Assembly (NCBI GenBank): GCA_038503075.1
Contig: JBCAML010000004.1
Coordinates: 1,075,149-1,139,148 of the forward strand
DNA: 64,000 nucleotides
Source of the DNA: Gyromitra esculenta
Taxonomy: Eukaryota; Ascomycota; Pezizomycetes; Pezizales; Discinaceae
Direction: 5' to 3'
The position numbers were made by a program, and so were the translations under genes. The notes beneath the pieces were generated by a model, which searched no databases, was not told where the DNA came from, and saw only the letters and a list, made by a program, of their open reading frames with translations. Shown here one piece after another: positions 11,555 through 24,500 of the stretch; the first letter of the stretch is position 1, and each line of letters starts with the position of its first letter.

Positions 11555-14500
11555 TGTGATCGTAAACACAGAAGGCTTGAATTCTTCTCGTCCTTGGGGT
11601 ACTTGTTTAAAAATCACTTGTTTACCTACTACTTATAGCTACAGCTTCGCCACAAGTTAGTGTAAGGATTCGCTCCAGTCGGTAGTCGGGTTATTCTTCT
11701 CCGACCCTCCAAGATGGAGGGCATAATAAGTAATGTATTGCGAGGCGGTGTGTTTTTGTTACCGTATTACTAGAAAAAATCTAAGATGGCTACTGTGAAC
11801 TCCATTGTACTACCAATTTACTACCGTATCCGTAATGGTGGCGTGCCCAGTACCAGCTTCATCGCCCTCTTTCCGGTACTATAGGTTTTGTTGAGAATAA
11901 TCTCGAGAGCCAAATAGCTTTAAAGGTCATCTACCTTTTAACCTACCTTAGGTTTTTATGTCGATCACCCCCAGTGTTGGCTCATTGCCCCGGAGTTTCA
12001 ATGACTGGATCGGCATCTCGGCGTTGTTTTGTCCATCTAATTGTGCCATTGCTTCTACCATCCGATCGCGAGGTAGTGGATCGATATACACCTTGCTAGT
12101 GCAGAAATTTGAAAATAATGTGCTAAGGAATGCGTTTCTGAGGCTTTGATAGAAATCCATCGTGTGATTTGTTAACCTACACATTTGGTAATACTCCCCT
12201 GGGTTACAATTAACTACACCTTAGCTCGTGTCTTTCCTAATATCTTTCCCACAGATCCCCCGCGAAGTATCATTCCAAGTAGCTCCCATAGAAATCGGTA
12301 GTGCAGGTAATAAAGACCCGCCTAGCCAGGGTAGGGATCTATTTACGGATGCTGAACAGTACTGCAAGTTTAACTTCAGCCAATAGAACCTAGCATTTCA
12401 GGACGACCTCCCTGCACATTTTAAGGATAGCCAAAGAAGGGTTAATAGATGCTAATGAGAGGGTAGGGCTTCGATTTTCCCTTAATACAACTTTCCTTAT
12501 TGCACTTTCCATGTTCCACTGATACCTATATTTTGTGATTAATAAATAGATGTTGCATTACCTGATTCATTACCTCGGGTAGCGAGATGCCTAGGAGGAC
12601 TTCCTTTTGACCGATATTATTGAATTAACTTTATGGAGGGAGTCAATTAAGGCAAACTACAACTATACGGTTCAATGGCTATATTAAGCTATAATATCGG
12701 TCGTAAAACCTACAAGACCTCTTCACGTGCACATTAGCGCCTGGCAGCAGAGTTTTATGTATTACGGTAGCTTGGGGTCTTCTAGGCTAGGCGAAGTAAC
12801 TGATCCTCTTCAGAAAAACCTTCGTGCATAGGTTGCATAAATCATTAGTACTTTAAACCACAATTTGCAATATCGATGTTGTGATTTCTATATACAGGAG
12901 AGCCTCAAGTACAAAATTATGAAGAAGAGCTCTAGATCAATTAAACAAGCAACATAGTGTTTAGTATTAGTCCCAGTAATCGTATCATGCGTTTTTCAGC
13001 GATCAAAGTCTAGAGTCCCAGATACGGGAGGAGCGATCACTAATTCGTGTATTTGTAATGCAGGTACATATGGCTAACATCTGCTACTTGAATATAAATG
13101 AAAGCTTTTTGAATTTAGCGATAGCTAGGACTTATCGTCAAGCCGCTGATCGCGCGTCGAGGGTAAAGGTGGTGATGTATGGGGTAGTACTCCCCTATCC
13201 GAGCAACTCTATCTCACAAACCCCATGCGTAACCGATTGGATTACAGATACATGGAACAATATAGAGTCTAATCTTGACTGATTAAAATATCCATCCGAT
13301 ATCTTATAACCTTATGGCGATGGGGAGAACTAAGAAGTGCAAGCATATCATAAACGAATTGAAATACTCAAGAGTTTTTTTTTACTCCTATATAATCCCA
13401 TCTGGCTATATCTCCGTAATTGAGTATGGATGACGCATTATAGATACAGGGGCAAGCCGGCTACAGGCGATGATCACGATGCGAGTAACATATGTCGATT
13501 TTTCTTCCGTTTAAAACTCCTGGAGAGGCCTGGTAGAATCGCCTAATGAGTACTCTATAAAATTCTATGTACTAAACTTTGATCTAAGTCAGGTAGTTAG
13601 TGAAACTAGAAAATTCAGGCAGGCCCGAGTCCCTTGAGAAAAGAGCTGTACCCTACAACCAATATAGTAGTACTTATTGCGTACCCCCCCAGAGGCCTGG
13701 ATGTAACGGCCAAAGGCGTGATATCGATATCCATCCTTGTTCCGACACAGAGAAAACAGCAGTTACCCGGTTGCAGTTTGTCCTCGAGCCGGGGTGATGT
13801 TTCAAATATACATAAATGCTGTAACCACATGATCTGCCGTTGAGGTGGTCAGCTCGGGCCTGTTGAGGGGGCAGTTGGGCGTCAAAACTCAGCTATCGGA
13901 AGATTGTAGTTGGTCCTGAATCTATCGTAGCAGGAAGTTCTAGCCCAAGCCCAATAACACCCTATTATGTTTGTCGTTAGCCAGTTCCGTCGCTAATTTC
14001 TGTGCCATTCTTCGCAATACCTGAACCTTCAATTAAGAGTACGGAAGTGAAGAATATACCCCAGAATATACCCCAGAGAACTCAGGACGGCAAACCTATT
14101 TGTAAAGCCGACCAACCGCTTTTGATAAGCAAGATTTATTAAAATACATATAAGCATTCTCACAATAGTGTCGTTCCTTCGGACGTTGTGGCACCTGGTC
14201 CGTAGACTATCAAGTTTGACAATATCACCGCCCTGCCAAGCCTACAGCACTATTGCTGCTCTACAGTTTGGGCTCTGCACACATACCATTTGGCAGTTTC
14301 ACGGTTTTCAGGATAGGAGAACTAAACGGCTGTAGTTCTTGTCGCTACATACAGATACCTGCTACTAGTATACATCAATCTGTTTTGAATATCAGATATG
14401 CAAATACACCCAGTCGCCATAAACTTATGCCGTTTACCGCACATGACCTTTTATATTCCTTCTGAATCACGCTAATTTAGCACTACCACTCTGTAATTAT

Positions 14501-15871
14501 AATTCTTGGTTGTATTAGGGGAGTAAACTTGTTCTTCCCATGATTATCGATCTTGCTCAATTCCAATTAGCGTCGATTTCCATCCAGGTACTGCTTTGTG
14601 GTAACGTAGGGTTAAATTTACCTGGGAGGTCTCCTACAGAACATTCTGTCCGACTAACTACATGTATAGATAAACGACGATGAAGCTAGAAGGGCTTGGC
14701 AGATCTTTAGCCTAGATATATATAGGAACTATTGGTCTCAACACGGCACCTATCGACCACTTTGATGTCAGTGTATTTGTGGACGTTGTTTTGATTATGG
14801 GACCTCAAGAATATCTCGGCAATTGGATAAGCGTCCCGTTCTCATATCTCCTTGTCCCAGCAACCAGTTCAAATTCTCCTAGTGCTATCTCAAACCATAC
14901 TCTTCAAGCCCAATGGGTCCATGCCAGGCCTTGCTATCTCATTGGATTAATCCGAAGTTCTAGGCCAAAGCCTAGAAAGTGCGAACAAAAGACCAGTCTT
15001 GAATTGATTCCTGCCATCCAGGGGCTAGAGCAAGTTCAAGCCCACAGATTGGGGAAGCGGCTCAACGTTCCCGTTTCCGAATTAAAACAAGCTTAACTAA
15101 TTCGCTTTAATATATCCAGTGAGCAACGCCGCCTTCCGATGTTGTATAACTTAGGTCATCGCGGGTACCAACAAATGTTAATTAATTGTGGAAAACGTCT
15201 TTGATAGCATAGAAACTACAGCATATTTGGAATTTGCGAATGACGAGCGCGCGCATGAGTTCTCGAACTCATTCTCCGACACACCACGAAACTCCATTCG
15301 CCTCGATAGCGAGGTTGATATGTCAACTCCCTATGAAACCTGAAACAGGCTAGACATCCCTACAGAAGCAAATGGCCAGGATAACAGAATATCGTCCCTA
15401 CTGGTTCGACCATGGATTGCCCGCGACCCCTTGCCTGTGTCGGGAGTTTCAGACAGAGGCTGGATGGAAATGCTAGCGAACTATGTAGATAATAGAGCAA
15501 GTATCACCAGCCACTGCAGACCTTTTTCTCCACTCTCGTCCCTCTCTTTTCGACTTTCCTCCACTCTCTTTCTCTTCGGTCTTTGGCTAGGTCTATTGTC
15601 AGATTATCATGGTCGGTTAGACAGCTTTGAGAGTTCGGTCTGGCGTCCGCTTACATTCTTTTACTTCTTATCGACGGGCCGGTTCCGAGGTTTATGGTGT
15701 CGTTCTTCACTGGTTTCCTGGTTGGGGATAGCAACGAAAAGCAGTTGAGGCCCGACCGATACGCATTCATTTCGCAAGTCAATTGTTTTATACTGAAATC
15801 AACACTTCACACGATCGTTTGTCTATACTTCACATACAATTCTTCCTACCTTTTATCCTGGCTTATTCGCA
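11555..15871. other. AT-rich gene desert
   Basis: Over 4 kb I find no supportable gene. Both strands are saturated with stop codons, TpA steps are frequent, and reading frames rarely exceed 70 codons, which resembles repeat remnants eroded by repeat-induced point mutation. A small foldback lies at 12588-12724. The last ~400 bp (from about 15.45 kb) turns pyrimidine-rich and is likely promoter and leader of the ubiquitin-like-domain gene. Confidence 0.5.
12588..12724. repeat. small imperfect foldback sequence
   Basis: GACCGATATTAT (12609-12620) recurs inverted and perfect as ATAATATCGGTC (12691-12702). Pairing continues imperfectly for about 20 bp outside each arm (gaggacttcc... against the complement of ...acctacaagacctc). 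The size suggests a degraded miniature element, but no target duplication is clear. Confidence 0.4.
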
Positions 15872-17784
15872 ATGCCTCGCATAATATCTTCCTCCACTCC
15901 AGCAAACTACAATTTTGGCGCACCAGTAGATGCACCCTCGATTGGGAGGAGAATAACACATGCAACTAACCCTTCCACCACATCACTGAGTACTTTCAGT
16001 TCGCTGAAACCTCAAAGCCTTTCAATCCCAAGAATACGGATACTCCTCGCGCCGTATATGTCGCCCTTTGTTGTTCCAATGCACAAGGTTGAGACATGGG
16101 ATGTGAGTAGTCCAAATATTCAACATATCTCACATATACTAATTTACGGGGGGTTTTTTTTTTACTACAGCTCCTTCATAAAGCGCTCCAAAACCTCTTC
16201 GGCCTAGACATTTTCAATTCTTCGATAAGGATAACAGATCACCAAGGAAACTCAATACTTCCGTCCGTTTGGCAAGACCTCCTGGAACAAGATATGACGA
16301 TTATAGTCGATACCTGTTCACTCCAAGCCGAGAATTCACCCGTCATCTTCGAGACTCCCAAATTACGCACCTTCTCACCCCCGATGTCTCCAACATATAC
16401 TATCAGGGAGTCTGAGGATAGTTGTTATGATAACGCTAGTACGTTCGTGGCGCCCTCACGGGGTGTGATCGGGCAAGCTGTCCCAATGACACCGCCTAAC
16501 CCAATGACAACTGCGGGAATGTTCAATGTTCATAATCGGAAACCTTCGATGGGGAGGTTAAAGAATTGGGCACAAAGAAGTGAGGAAGAAAAGAGGAATA
16601 CTTCTGTTAGTATGTTTACTGGGACGAATTCAAAGCACCAAAATGCCCAGATGTCGAAACCTTCACAGAAAGAAAAAGAAAAAGAACAGTCTATTGGCAA
16701 AAATGAGCAGGAACACAGTGCAGGTGTACCAGACAACAAACAGAAGTCAAAACACTTCAAATCAACAATCTCACGATTTGCTCGAACCCTGCTCTGCGTA
16801 TTATCAGCTGGCGCGATCCAGCCATCCTCAAAGGATGGAAACAAGGATTCAGAAAAGCAGAAACGAGGAGTGCCCGAGAAACCTCGGAGGACGATAACTA
16901 TGGAAGCTATCGAGAATAACCCCGGAAAATCCCAATCATATGCCCGTATCCACAAACCTGAACACCCAATGACATCCATTTCCAGGCGCCGCGGCATCCC
17001 CTCACTACCTCCTGTAGTTCCTCCAACAATCCCCTCAGTTCGAGCCCACCATGGCAATAGCAAACGCACCAATATGATACCATCAGAACTAGCATTCATC
17101 AACGCCGAACCGCGTCGTTCAAAATCACTCTCACACCTCAAACTACCTTCCGCAGCGCCCGCCAAACCCCCAGTACCCACACCATCTCCCGCAGGCTCAT
17201 TCAAACGTCGCCCACGCTCCAAATCCTTCACCTCTACCCGCAGTAATAGCAAGCTCTCTGTCATATCCCCGCCGATTCCACCACGGAGACCCAGTCTGGA
17301 ACTAGGAACAAACGCGCAGTATAAAAGCTTAAGCATGGATAAAGCCGCGATCCAAGAATTCTTCAACGACATCGATGGCGCCACGCTCTCTGGGAATAGA
17401 AGTAGGAGTGGGACCGGAGACACTTCATCTACGACGGTATCTTTAAGCCCTACCCTTGTCTCAATTGATGTAAGCTAGCTGTCTCGCCCCGAAAAAGATT
17501 AATGATACGGGTTACTAAAAAAAAAATTAACTCCACAGAAACCACTTCCTAGACTCCCGTTTAAATTTTCTGCGTTTCCGGCACCATCACCGCCACGGTC
17601 ACCATTGGTTATGGCGGGCTGGCAGAAAGGTGTGCTGAGGCCTGTAACTCCATATACAGAGGAAGAGTATGGAAGGCCGGCGACAGCGGTGACGAGGAAG
17701 ATCACGAAGGTAACTTTGAGAAAAGTTGCGTCAACTGATTTTGGCGGAACCAGGAGGAGGGGTACAGTTGGTGGACTGTTCTAG
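15872..17784 (+). CDS. protein with ubiquitin-like domain (ULD type)
   Basis: Three exons, 15872-16102, 16171-17469 and 17539-17784, give 591 residues with consistent phases. Residues about 53-127 resemble the fungal ubiquitin-like ULD_2 type of domain, here degenerate: a beta strand IRILLAP, the FVVPMHKVETWD turn where the family has 'lP...cktW', the helix LLHKALQNLFG, then ITDHQGNSILPSVWQDLLEQDMTI. The remaining ~460 residues are disordered and rich in Ser, Pro and Lys, with TPPNPMTT- and PPIPPRRP-type segments that could bind SH3 or 14-3-3 partners. In other fungi such domains sit at the N-terminus of large adaptor-like proteins of unknown function. The last exon was added because a GTAAGC donor directly precedes the first in-frame stop and the next 81 codons stay open in phase with the same composition. 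It faces the Thr-rich gene tail to tail. Confidence 0.75.
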
Positions 17785-18381
17785 TTGATGTTGAACTACA
17801 TTTAAGTGTTATTTCCATTTATTTATATATTATTATTATAGTGGGTTAGTTGTGTGTAGGGGGGGGTTTATGTTGCGGTAGTGTAATAGTAGGAGGTTTC
17901 TTTTGTGCCTAGGTTTTCTTAGGGAGGCATTGTACTTTTTCGGGCGACGGATTTCTTATTATTGTTCCTTACATAAAACTGTATATAGCTTTCTTTTTGG
18001 TCCTGGTTCTTGGTGACTGTGCTGTAAGATAATTTACCTACTTATCTGGGTGCTGTGCGGTGTATAATATGGCTAACGCTACGTGTAATTGTGAGTTACT
18101 TACATGTATGTATGTAGTTTTTGAACCCTAATTAATATCTAAGATAATAAGCTTTGATTTTAACACTGCATGCGAACCTGATCCGATCTCTTCAGTTTAC
18201 CGGGGAAATATTCCAGTGATAACGTACACGCATCTCCTGGAATCCTGCCAGTACATTGAATGCAAATAGGAAAAAACTATCCTAAGCACCGCACATAATA
18301 TATTAAAGATCTACTATTACTCCACCTCCTATACAAAACATATCCCCGCAAACAAACTTACGAAGACAGACATGAGGAAAA
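17785..18381. other. convergent 3' region
   Basis: 597 bp between the stops of the ubiquitin-like-domain gene (+) and the Thr-rich secreted-protein gene (-). It is T/G-rich then A/T-rich, with no coding potential that I can see. Confidence 0.5.
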
Positions 18382-20027
18382 TCAGCCAACAATTGAAAAC
18401 CCGGACCCAGAACAAGGCCCCGGCCCTCCAAGCGCATTAGCACTAGTTTGATCAGCAAACAGTTGACCACTTCCCATCCCAGCTGGACAAGTCAGCGACG
18501 GGTTAGACCCCGGAATATTATAACCGATAAAACAATAGCCACTGCCAGCCGCCCAGAGATTGCAAGATTTTCCGTATTTCGCAGGGTCGTAACATGCGAT
18601 ACAGCAGTCCTCTACGCTTCCTGCAGCTGTTAGGATTTGTATCTTACCACCGGTAGCACCCACGCTAATCCCATTGGCACCAAGGATACGGGTTGTGGCT
18701 GGACAACGAGTGGCTGTGGCTGTGGCTAAGAATACTGTCGTTGAGGTAGCGGTTTCGATGGTTGCCGTAGTAACTGTCGAGATGATGGTAGAAATTATTG
18801 TAGAGGGGATTGTAACGGTGGATGTTGATGAAACGGTAATGGTCGCGGCAGAGGAAATAACATTGATCTTTGTAGAACCGGCAACAGTAGTTGCGGTCAC
18901 AGAAACAACAGCACTTTTTGTCGAGGTCGAAGTAACAGTGGCAGTATCCGCGGGGATGGTGGTAGTTGCAGTATAAACCGTTATCGTTGTTGTTCCCTTA
19001 ACCGTGGTGGTAGCAATTGTCGTCGTCTTCGTGACAGTTTTGGTAATCTTGGGCGCGATGGCAGAAGAGCAAGCTGAGGAAATAACCTCATCTGGCGTCC
19101 GTTGGAAGCAATCTGGAGTTCTTCGGCGAGGCTCTCGATCATGACGTTTATCCAGGCTATCCGGGGAAACATCACCTCGCCTTGCTTTCGGGGCTGCCGT
19201 AACAGTCTGAGTAAAATTGGGGATGAATGTAGTGGTTGTGGTTGATGTGCTATCCATGGTCAGCTTCTCTAAAAAGTACAGCGGCAACCCATCAAAAAAA
19301 GGGGAACATACGTCGGAACGACAATAATAGTTGTAGAGACCTCTATTTTGCGGGATTTTTGGTTAGCTTATGAATAAAATAAAAATTCGTGGAGTGCACA
19401 TACGGGTCACAGTTCCTACAATGTTGGTGACGGTATTGGTTCCCACAATATTAGCAACAGTTACAGTAGCCACAACATTCGTGACCGTTAGTGTTGCGGC
19501 AACACTGGTAACGTTGTTGGTTGCTAAAACGCTGGTGATGGTTTCTTTCGACACGGTACTGGTGACTGAATTGGTTACGGCGGTGCTAACGGTTTTAGTA
19601 GTCTTCCCCTTCACTACTGTTTTTTTCTCACTGACAGTCCGAGTTGCCTGTTTTTCGCAGGCTGACGTTGTAGTTGCCGTGATCGTCGTTACTGTAGGAT
19701 AGTTGGGGTATCCAAGCCATGTAGTGCAGAAGTTTTGTAGGTGCAGGTCCTCAACTTGGTGGACCGCTACCTTTACTGGGTCCGAAGGTGCTGGAAAAAG
19801 TAAGTTTGTTGTCCTACAAGAAAAACATGACCGTGATAGTTGAAGGAGATCAAAATGGATGAAGTCAAGCACATACACCTAGCTACAAGCTTAAGATCCT
19901 TGACATGTATTTCTGTGATATCTTTATCATCGACAGGGAGATACTGGTCTGGGGTAGAGGCGACTGAATGAATGAATGCTAGGAATATTCCCGTTTTAAA
20001 GATGGTCAAAGGATTGAAGACCACCAT
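18382..20027 (-). CDS. secreted Thr/Val-rich protein with Cys-rich C-terminus
   Basis: I do not recognise a named family. Four exons on the minus strand (20027-19879, 19813-19404, 19342-19312 and 19249-18382) keep frame and give 485 residues. Residues 1-24 form a signal peptide ending SVAS. Two long mucin-like stretches of alternating Thr, Val, Ser and Ala (about 100-200 and 245-370) look like rod-like, O-glycosylated wall or surface stalks. A short KARRGD...KRHDREPRRRTP segment between them could be a processing site. The last ~75 residues contain seven cysteines, beginning DCCIACYDPAKYGKSC, which resembles PAN/apple-like carbohydrate- or protein-binding folds. The 31-nt third exon was placed so that the Thr-rich pattern continues (STTIIVVP then TTSTTTTTF). 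Alternative AG sites nearby make this splice the least certain. Confidence 0.7.
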
Positions 20028-20102
20028 CGTAACTAAGATGCCTAGTGATATTGTGATAGCCGCAGTGATGGACAAGATTCAGTCTTGGAGGAATTCCTTA
20101 AT

Positions 20103-20110
20103 CCTTTATA
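20103..20110 (-). promoter_or_regulatory. TATA-like box of the Thr-rich protein gene
   Basis: TATAAAGG on the minus strand lies about 80 bp before the ATG at 20027. The match to a TATA box is good, but the transcription start is unknown. Confidence 0.4.
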
Positions 20111-20472
20111 GAGAGCAAGTAAGCCACCAAATTCATCAAGCCAGGGTTAAGGCTGAGACCTTTCAGCCTTTATTTTTTGTTTTTTTATGGAAACACAATA
20201 TGCCGCGCCATCGCATTACTAGCAGGCTCCAGACTTGAGATTCTTTTCTAGATTTTCAGACCCCTATTTGTCGTTAGTTTAGCCTTATCATTGACCCGCC
20301 CATATGGCTATGGCTCGGTTCCGTGAATCTAGCTAGAGTATTGGTAAGATCTGAGACAATAATAAACGCCACATTTATAGGCCAATCCAGGATACCCAAG
20401 TCATTCTAGCTGAACAGGTTAGAGGTACGGACTGGCCGACACCAGACATTCATATTAATCGTAGATAGCATC

Positions 20473-20547
20473 AAGAGCCTCAAAGAAATATAACCTCTTT
20501 GATATAACCTGTAATACAGTCTTCAGCAAAAAAATCCTGAGGCTCTT
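20473..20547. repeat. short inverted repeat
   Basis: AAGAGCCTCA at 20473-20482 is repeated inverted as TGAGGCTCTT at 20538-20547, separated by about 55 bp of AT-rich DNA. It could be a remnant of a miniature element or chance. Confidence 0.35.
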
Positions 20548-21397
20548 CTTAAGACGTACCTATTTAGATCAAAGTATAAGATTTACACTCCGGGACTTAA
20601 ATATTTATATACGTACCGTGTGGCAAAAATAGTATGAGCCGGAATCTAGAAAGCCGAGAAACTGCATGTCTTCACGAAATCCCCCAAAAAAGCCGTTAGT
20701 TCACAAACTCAGCTGGGTTGGAGCAACCACGACACGATCTTGCCAGCCATGTTGTTCATGCCACATTCCACACGGAACTAGTTGGTATGTAAAGTAGAGG
20801 AGAAGCTTCACCTATCGAGGTTACGAGCCGCTTAGCGCAGCGGGACACATGTGGCGCACAAACAAATTAAAGAATTACAAAGCCAATGGCGTAGAGATAA
20901 GCCGTCGCTTATACCTCGCTATCCCCAGAAGCCGGTAGTGCGATTTACCCCTTATAGGATGTGTTTTCCAAGCGGTACAAGCTAAAATCCGCCCAAACAT
21001 CAACCCACGCAACCTCGTGTCACCAGAAATCTAGCCAACAAAGAATCTTACCGCTGCAACTCACAAGACCGTAGCGAGATTCGCCCGCGACGGCCGAGGA
21101 GTCTTGGCGAGGGTTAGGAAAGGAACTGGTATCCGTATGCTGCGACATAGGGTAAGTCCTGAAGGAGGGTGCGGGATAATTGATCCTCAGGGGAGGATGA
21201 GCTAAGGTACCCTTCCACCTAAATCCTACAGGGCCTTGATGGCGGTGCTGAACAAGCCTTTTAAATGTTTCCCTTAAACCGTGATGCCTCAAGCGGTTCT
21301 TGGCGTGGAGTTAAGCTTCACGAGGGTTACTCTTCCTTTCTTCGGAGCTACCAGATCAAAAACCCCTCAACATAACGAAGGAGTTACAGAGGGCAAC

Positions 21398-21572
21398 GAC
21401 CGGATGGCGGATATTGTCAGGGCTTAGCGCAGAATTGTTGAGATAGTACAGGACTATGGGTGGGGTGCTGTTTTTCTGAATTCCTTTGTAGCTTTCTCAT
21501 AGTCCTGTACCCTCCCAAGAGTCCTTGTCTAGTTTTTACCAAGCAGACCTGGCGCCTATTCGCCATCCGGCC
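21398..21572. repeat. two-tier foldback sequence
   Basis: Two nested pairs of inverted arms are present. The outer arms, CCGGATGGCG near 21400-21409 and CGCCATCCGG at 21561-21570, enclose perfect 13-bp inner arms: GTACAGGACTATG at 21446-21458 and CATAGTCCTGTAC at 21498-21510. The loop is 39 bp. Sequence between inner and outer arms is not complementary. It may be a fossil foldback transposon. Confidence 0.5.
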
Positions 21573-24500
21573 ATTAAATCCTGTATCCACCTGGTGAGAT
21601 AAATGTTAAATTGAACTAGCTTTGATTATAAGCGCTAACCCAAGCCCACACTTCATCTATTCAAGTATCCCCATCAAATATCCCCAAGTAACCCATCTAG
21701 GAAGAAAGCTTACATATAGTTATCCCTCGTCACTAGAGTCTTTATACGATAGATTATTCTTTACTAGTACAAGCACGACAAAAACCCTAAGAATCCTACA
21801 CATTTACTTACTGTACTTTGGAGTCCGTTAACAGCAAAACTGCCGCCCCCGCCGCCCCAAACCGCGCCTAACCTAGCATCATTGCCACTGACGCATTTCC
21901 CAGGACTAAGGGCTCCGAGAATAAGAGACGGTCTGTCTAAATGAATTCATCTAGGGAACCGACAAGAAGTCTGGATCTCAAACAATGATTATATCGAGAG
22001 AGAACCTCAAACTGCCTAAGCCGATTTTGCTAGCAGAGATTCAAGCCTGAGTTTTCACTCAAGTCGGAGGCACCTAGGGTAGTTTGCAACTACTAGTTAA
22101 TACTGTGAAATATAAATTATTGAGCAATAAATTTTGGATAGATGATAAGACTAGTGCTAGGCGAATGGCGAGTACGCGAGTAGTGAAGAGAACGGGAGTC
22201 GAGACATTCAACTACACCCCACGCGCTACTATTTCGTTTACTAGTACTCACTTGCTCCCCAAGCGCACGTCCCCTGTTCTTAAGATAATTTTTCACATGA
22301 TACATTCATTGTACACGCGGGTAGGCTCTCCAGCCCTAACATTGCCACCAGCCACATAAGACCCAGAGGCTACAGAGTCAGATTTGGCCTGGGATGGTAA
22401 GTGGGAATAAGAAAGACAAATTACGCACCTAACCACGCCGTCCCGTAAAGATGGGGTATGAGGGAAGAGAGGGAATTACTGGGTAGGGAATTTTATGTAT
22501 TGCCATAGCTTTAGTGCTAGTAACAATTAATGAGTTAAACAAAAAAAACGCCATCCCGTACCGACGGTAATGATAGTTCCATCCATATAATACATGTAGT
22601 TCGAATACACTCTAGGGTTTCGTCCAAAAATTTCCTAATGTCGGATATGTTAGGTTCAATTTTAGCGATACGCTTGATTAGATAGGATATATGTACAAAC
22701 GAGGTCGATGCCCCCCCCGGAAATTTAGTTGATGGTGTGCGAATTAGAATTACAGTCATAAATTCTCACTCGGTATCACTCGGTATCACAACCACCATCA
22801 ACGTGGTTCCGGTCCCAGCATCAGATAATCCCAGCGTTTACACACATACACAAATAAACATCTATACCTGACTAAGATTTTTAGTCGAATTGATGAGTAA
22901 GATAAAAATCTTATCACCGAGAAATCACTTGACGGTTGAGTTTTGACGCCGGTTCTATTTCCTTCGTCCCTATTATTTCTTCCCGACCTTCCTGAGATAA
23001 AACGCCCAAGTGAGGACCAAGATATATTATGTATTATTGGACCAAATCCAACTTAAGCGCATGCGCCGTCCGACTATTGTGACTTTGTCCCTTGCCCCGC
23101 AAATCTAAAAAGGAAAAAGAAAAACCTTACGTAAGTTAGTGTATCAATCAATGGTCACCTAGAAGTTCGTTTTCTCCAGTTCCAACCATTATAATTAGTA
23201 ATAGTCTAACACCTCCAAAGTTAGCCCTCAACAGCGTCTCAGCATTTCTTAGCCGGCTGCAGCCTTGATATGCTCACAGGTGTAACCCTAGATTATGCGA
23301 TTCGAATTACTGAAGGTTTGGCGTGATAAAGGCAGCAGCAGTAAACTTTTCAAGGCTCGTATTAAAATCTACCTTGAGGCGTTTTAACTACTTTCCATTA
23401 TTCATTAGGCCGAGATAGCACTCGTACGAGTGAAGAAAGAAAAAAAGAACCATGTTTGGGCAAACTGGTATGCATTATATTATCCACATTCATTTCTAAA
23501 CGAGGGGCTAATTTATTAGTAACCTGGGCGGCTCATAGATGCGAACGGCCCCAGCCCGGAAAAATTCCCCACGAGCCACGAGCTAGTAATTCTCGATTAT
23601 TTAGATGCTATAGACTAAGGGTTTGACATATAGGACAATTTTAAAAGCGTTCGCACCACACCCCTAGAGGATATTCCGTTTACGATCAGTATTTCATGCT
23701 TGAAAATATGGTTTGGGTACAAGAAACTTGTTCAGTCGGATCCTCTATGCAACCCCCACAGAGCAGATAACGTAATTACCTACAGCAAGCAATACCACCT
23801 ATTATGTATGGCGTAGCCAGCGATACACCAACAATTCTTCAAAGACAGCGCAGCGACCGGCGAGTTCATCGTCAGAAGGATCCGCCGATAGATTACTCAT
23901 CTGGGTCTTCTATAATAAGCACGTACGTTGCTTGGGGGGCTCCTCCAACTGACTTTCTTCTGCCAGTGGCATGGCGAAAGCTTGTTTAGGATGGAAAACG
24001 AGTGGGGTAGATGCCTTCGAAATCCAATACTCCTCCGGGATTGGCTCAGAGATCGACGATGCACAGGCTTCTTGTTACACGACGATGGATGTCGTGCTCT
24101 GCAGTGATCCATATGTATGCAAGCCAAGCCAAGCCCTTTTTTTTTTTTATGCGCTTTTCTCAGTCACGCGAGCTTCGATTTTATGTCAACCAATCCTTCT
24201 AGAATTCTTGGTTTTGTGGAACAGCCATCGCTTGGCCGAAAAAAAATTGGCCGAATCATGTGATCGGCCGTTAAGTGGTTGACTTAGTACTCCTGGCCAC
24301 GATTTCATTTTCGGCGATAGGCATTAGTAGTATACTTCATGGAAAGCCCGAGTGATAGTCGCATGACGGCGGGACATAGTAGGGCTGACCAGAGCAAAGT
24401 TGAGTTCTCCCCCCCCCGCCTTCTGGCCTCAGGTTTTTTTTCTCGTGCTCTTCCCTCGCAGAATTCAAGGCAATAAGGTTGTGGAACACTGCTTGCAGGA

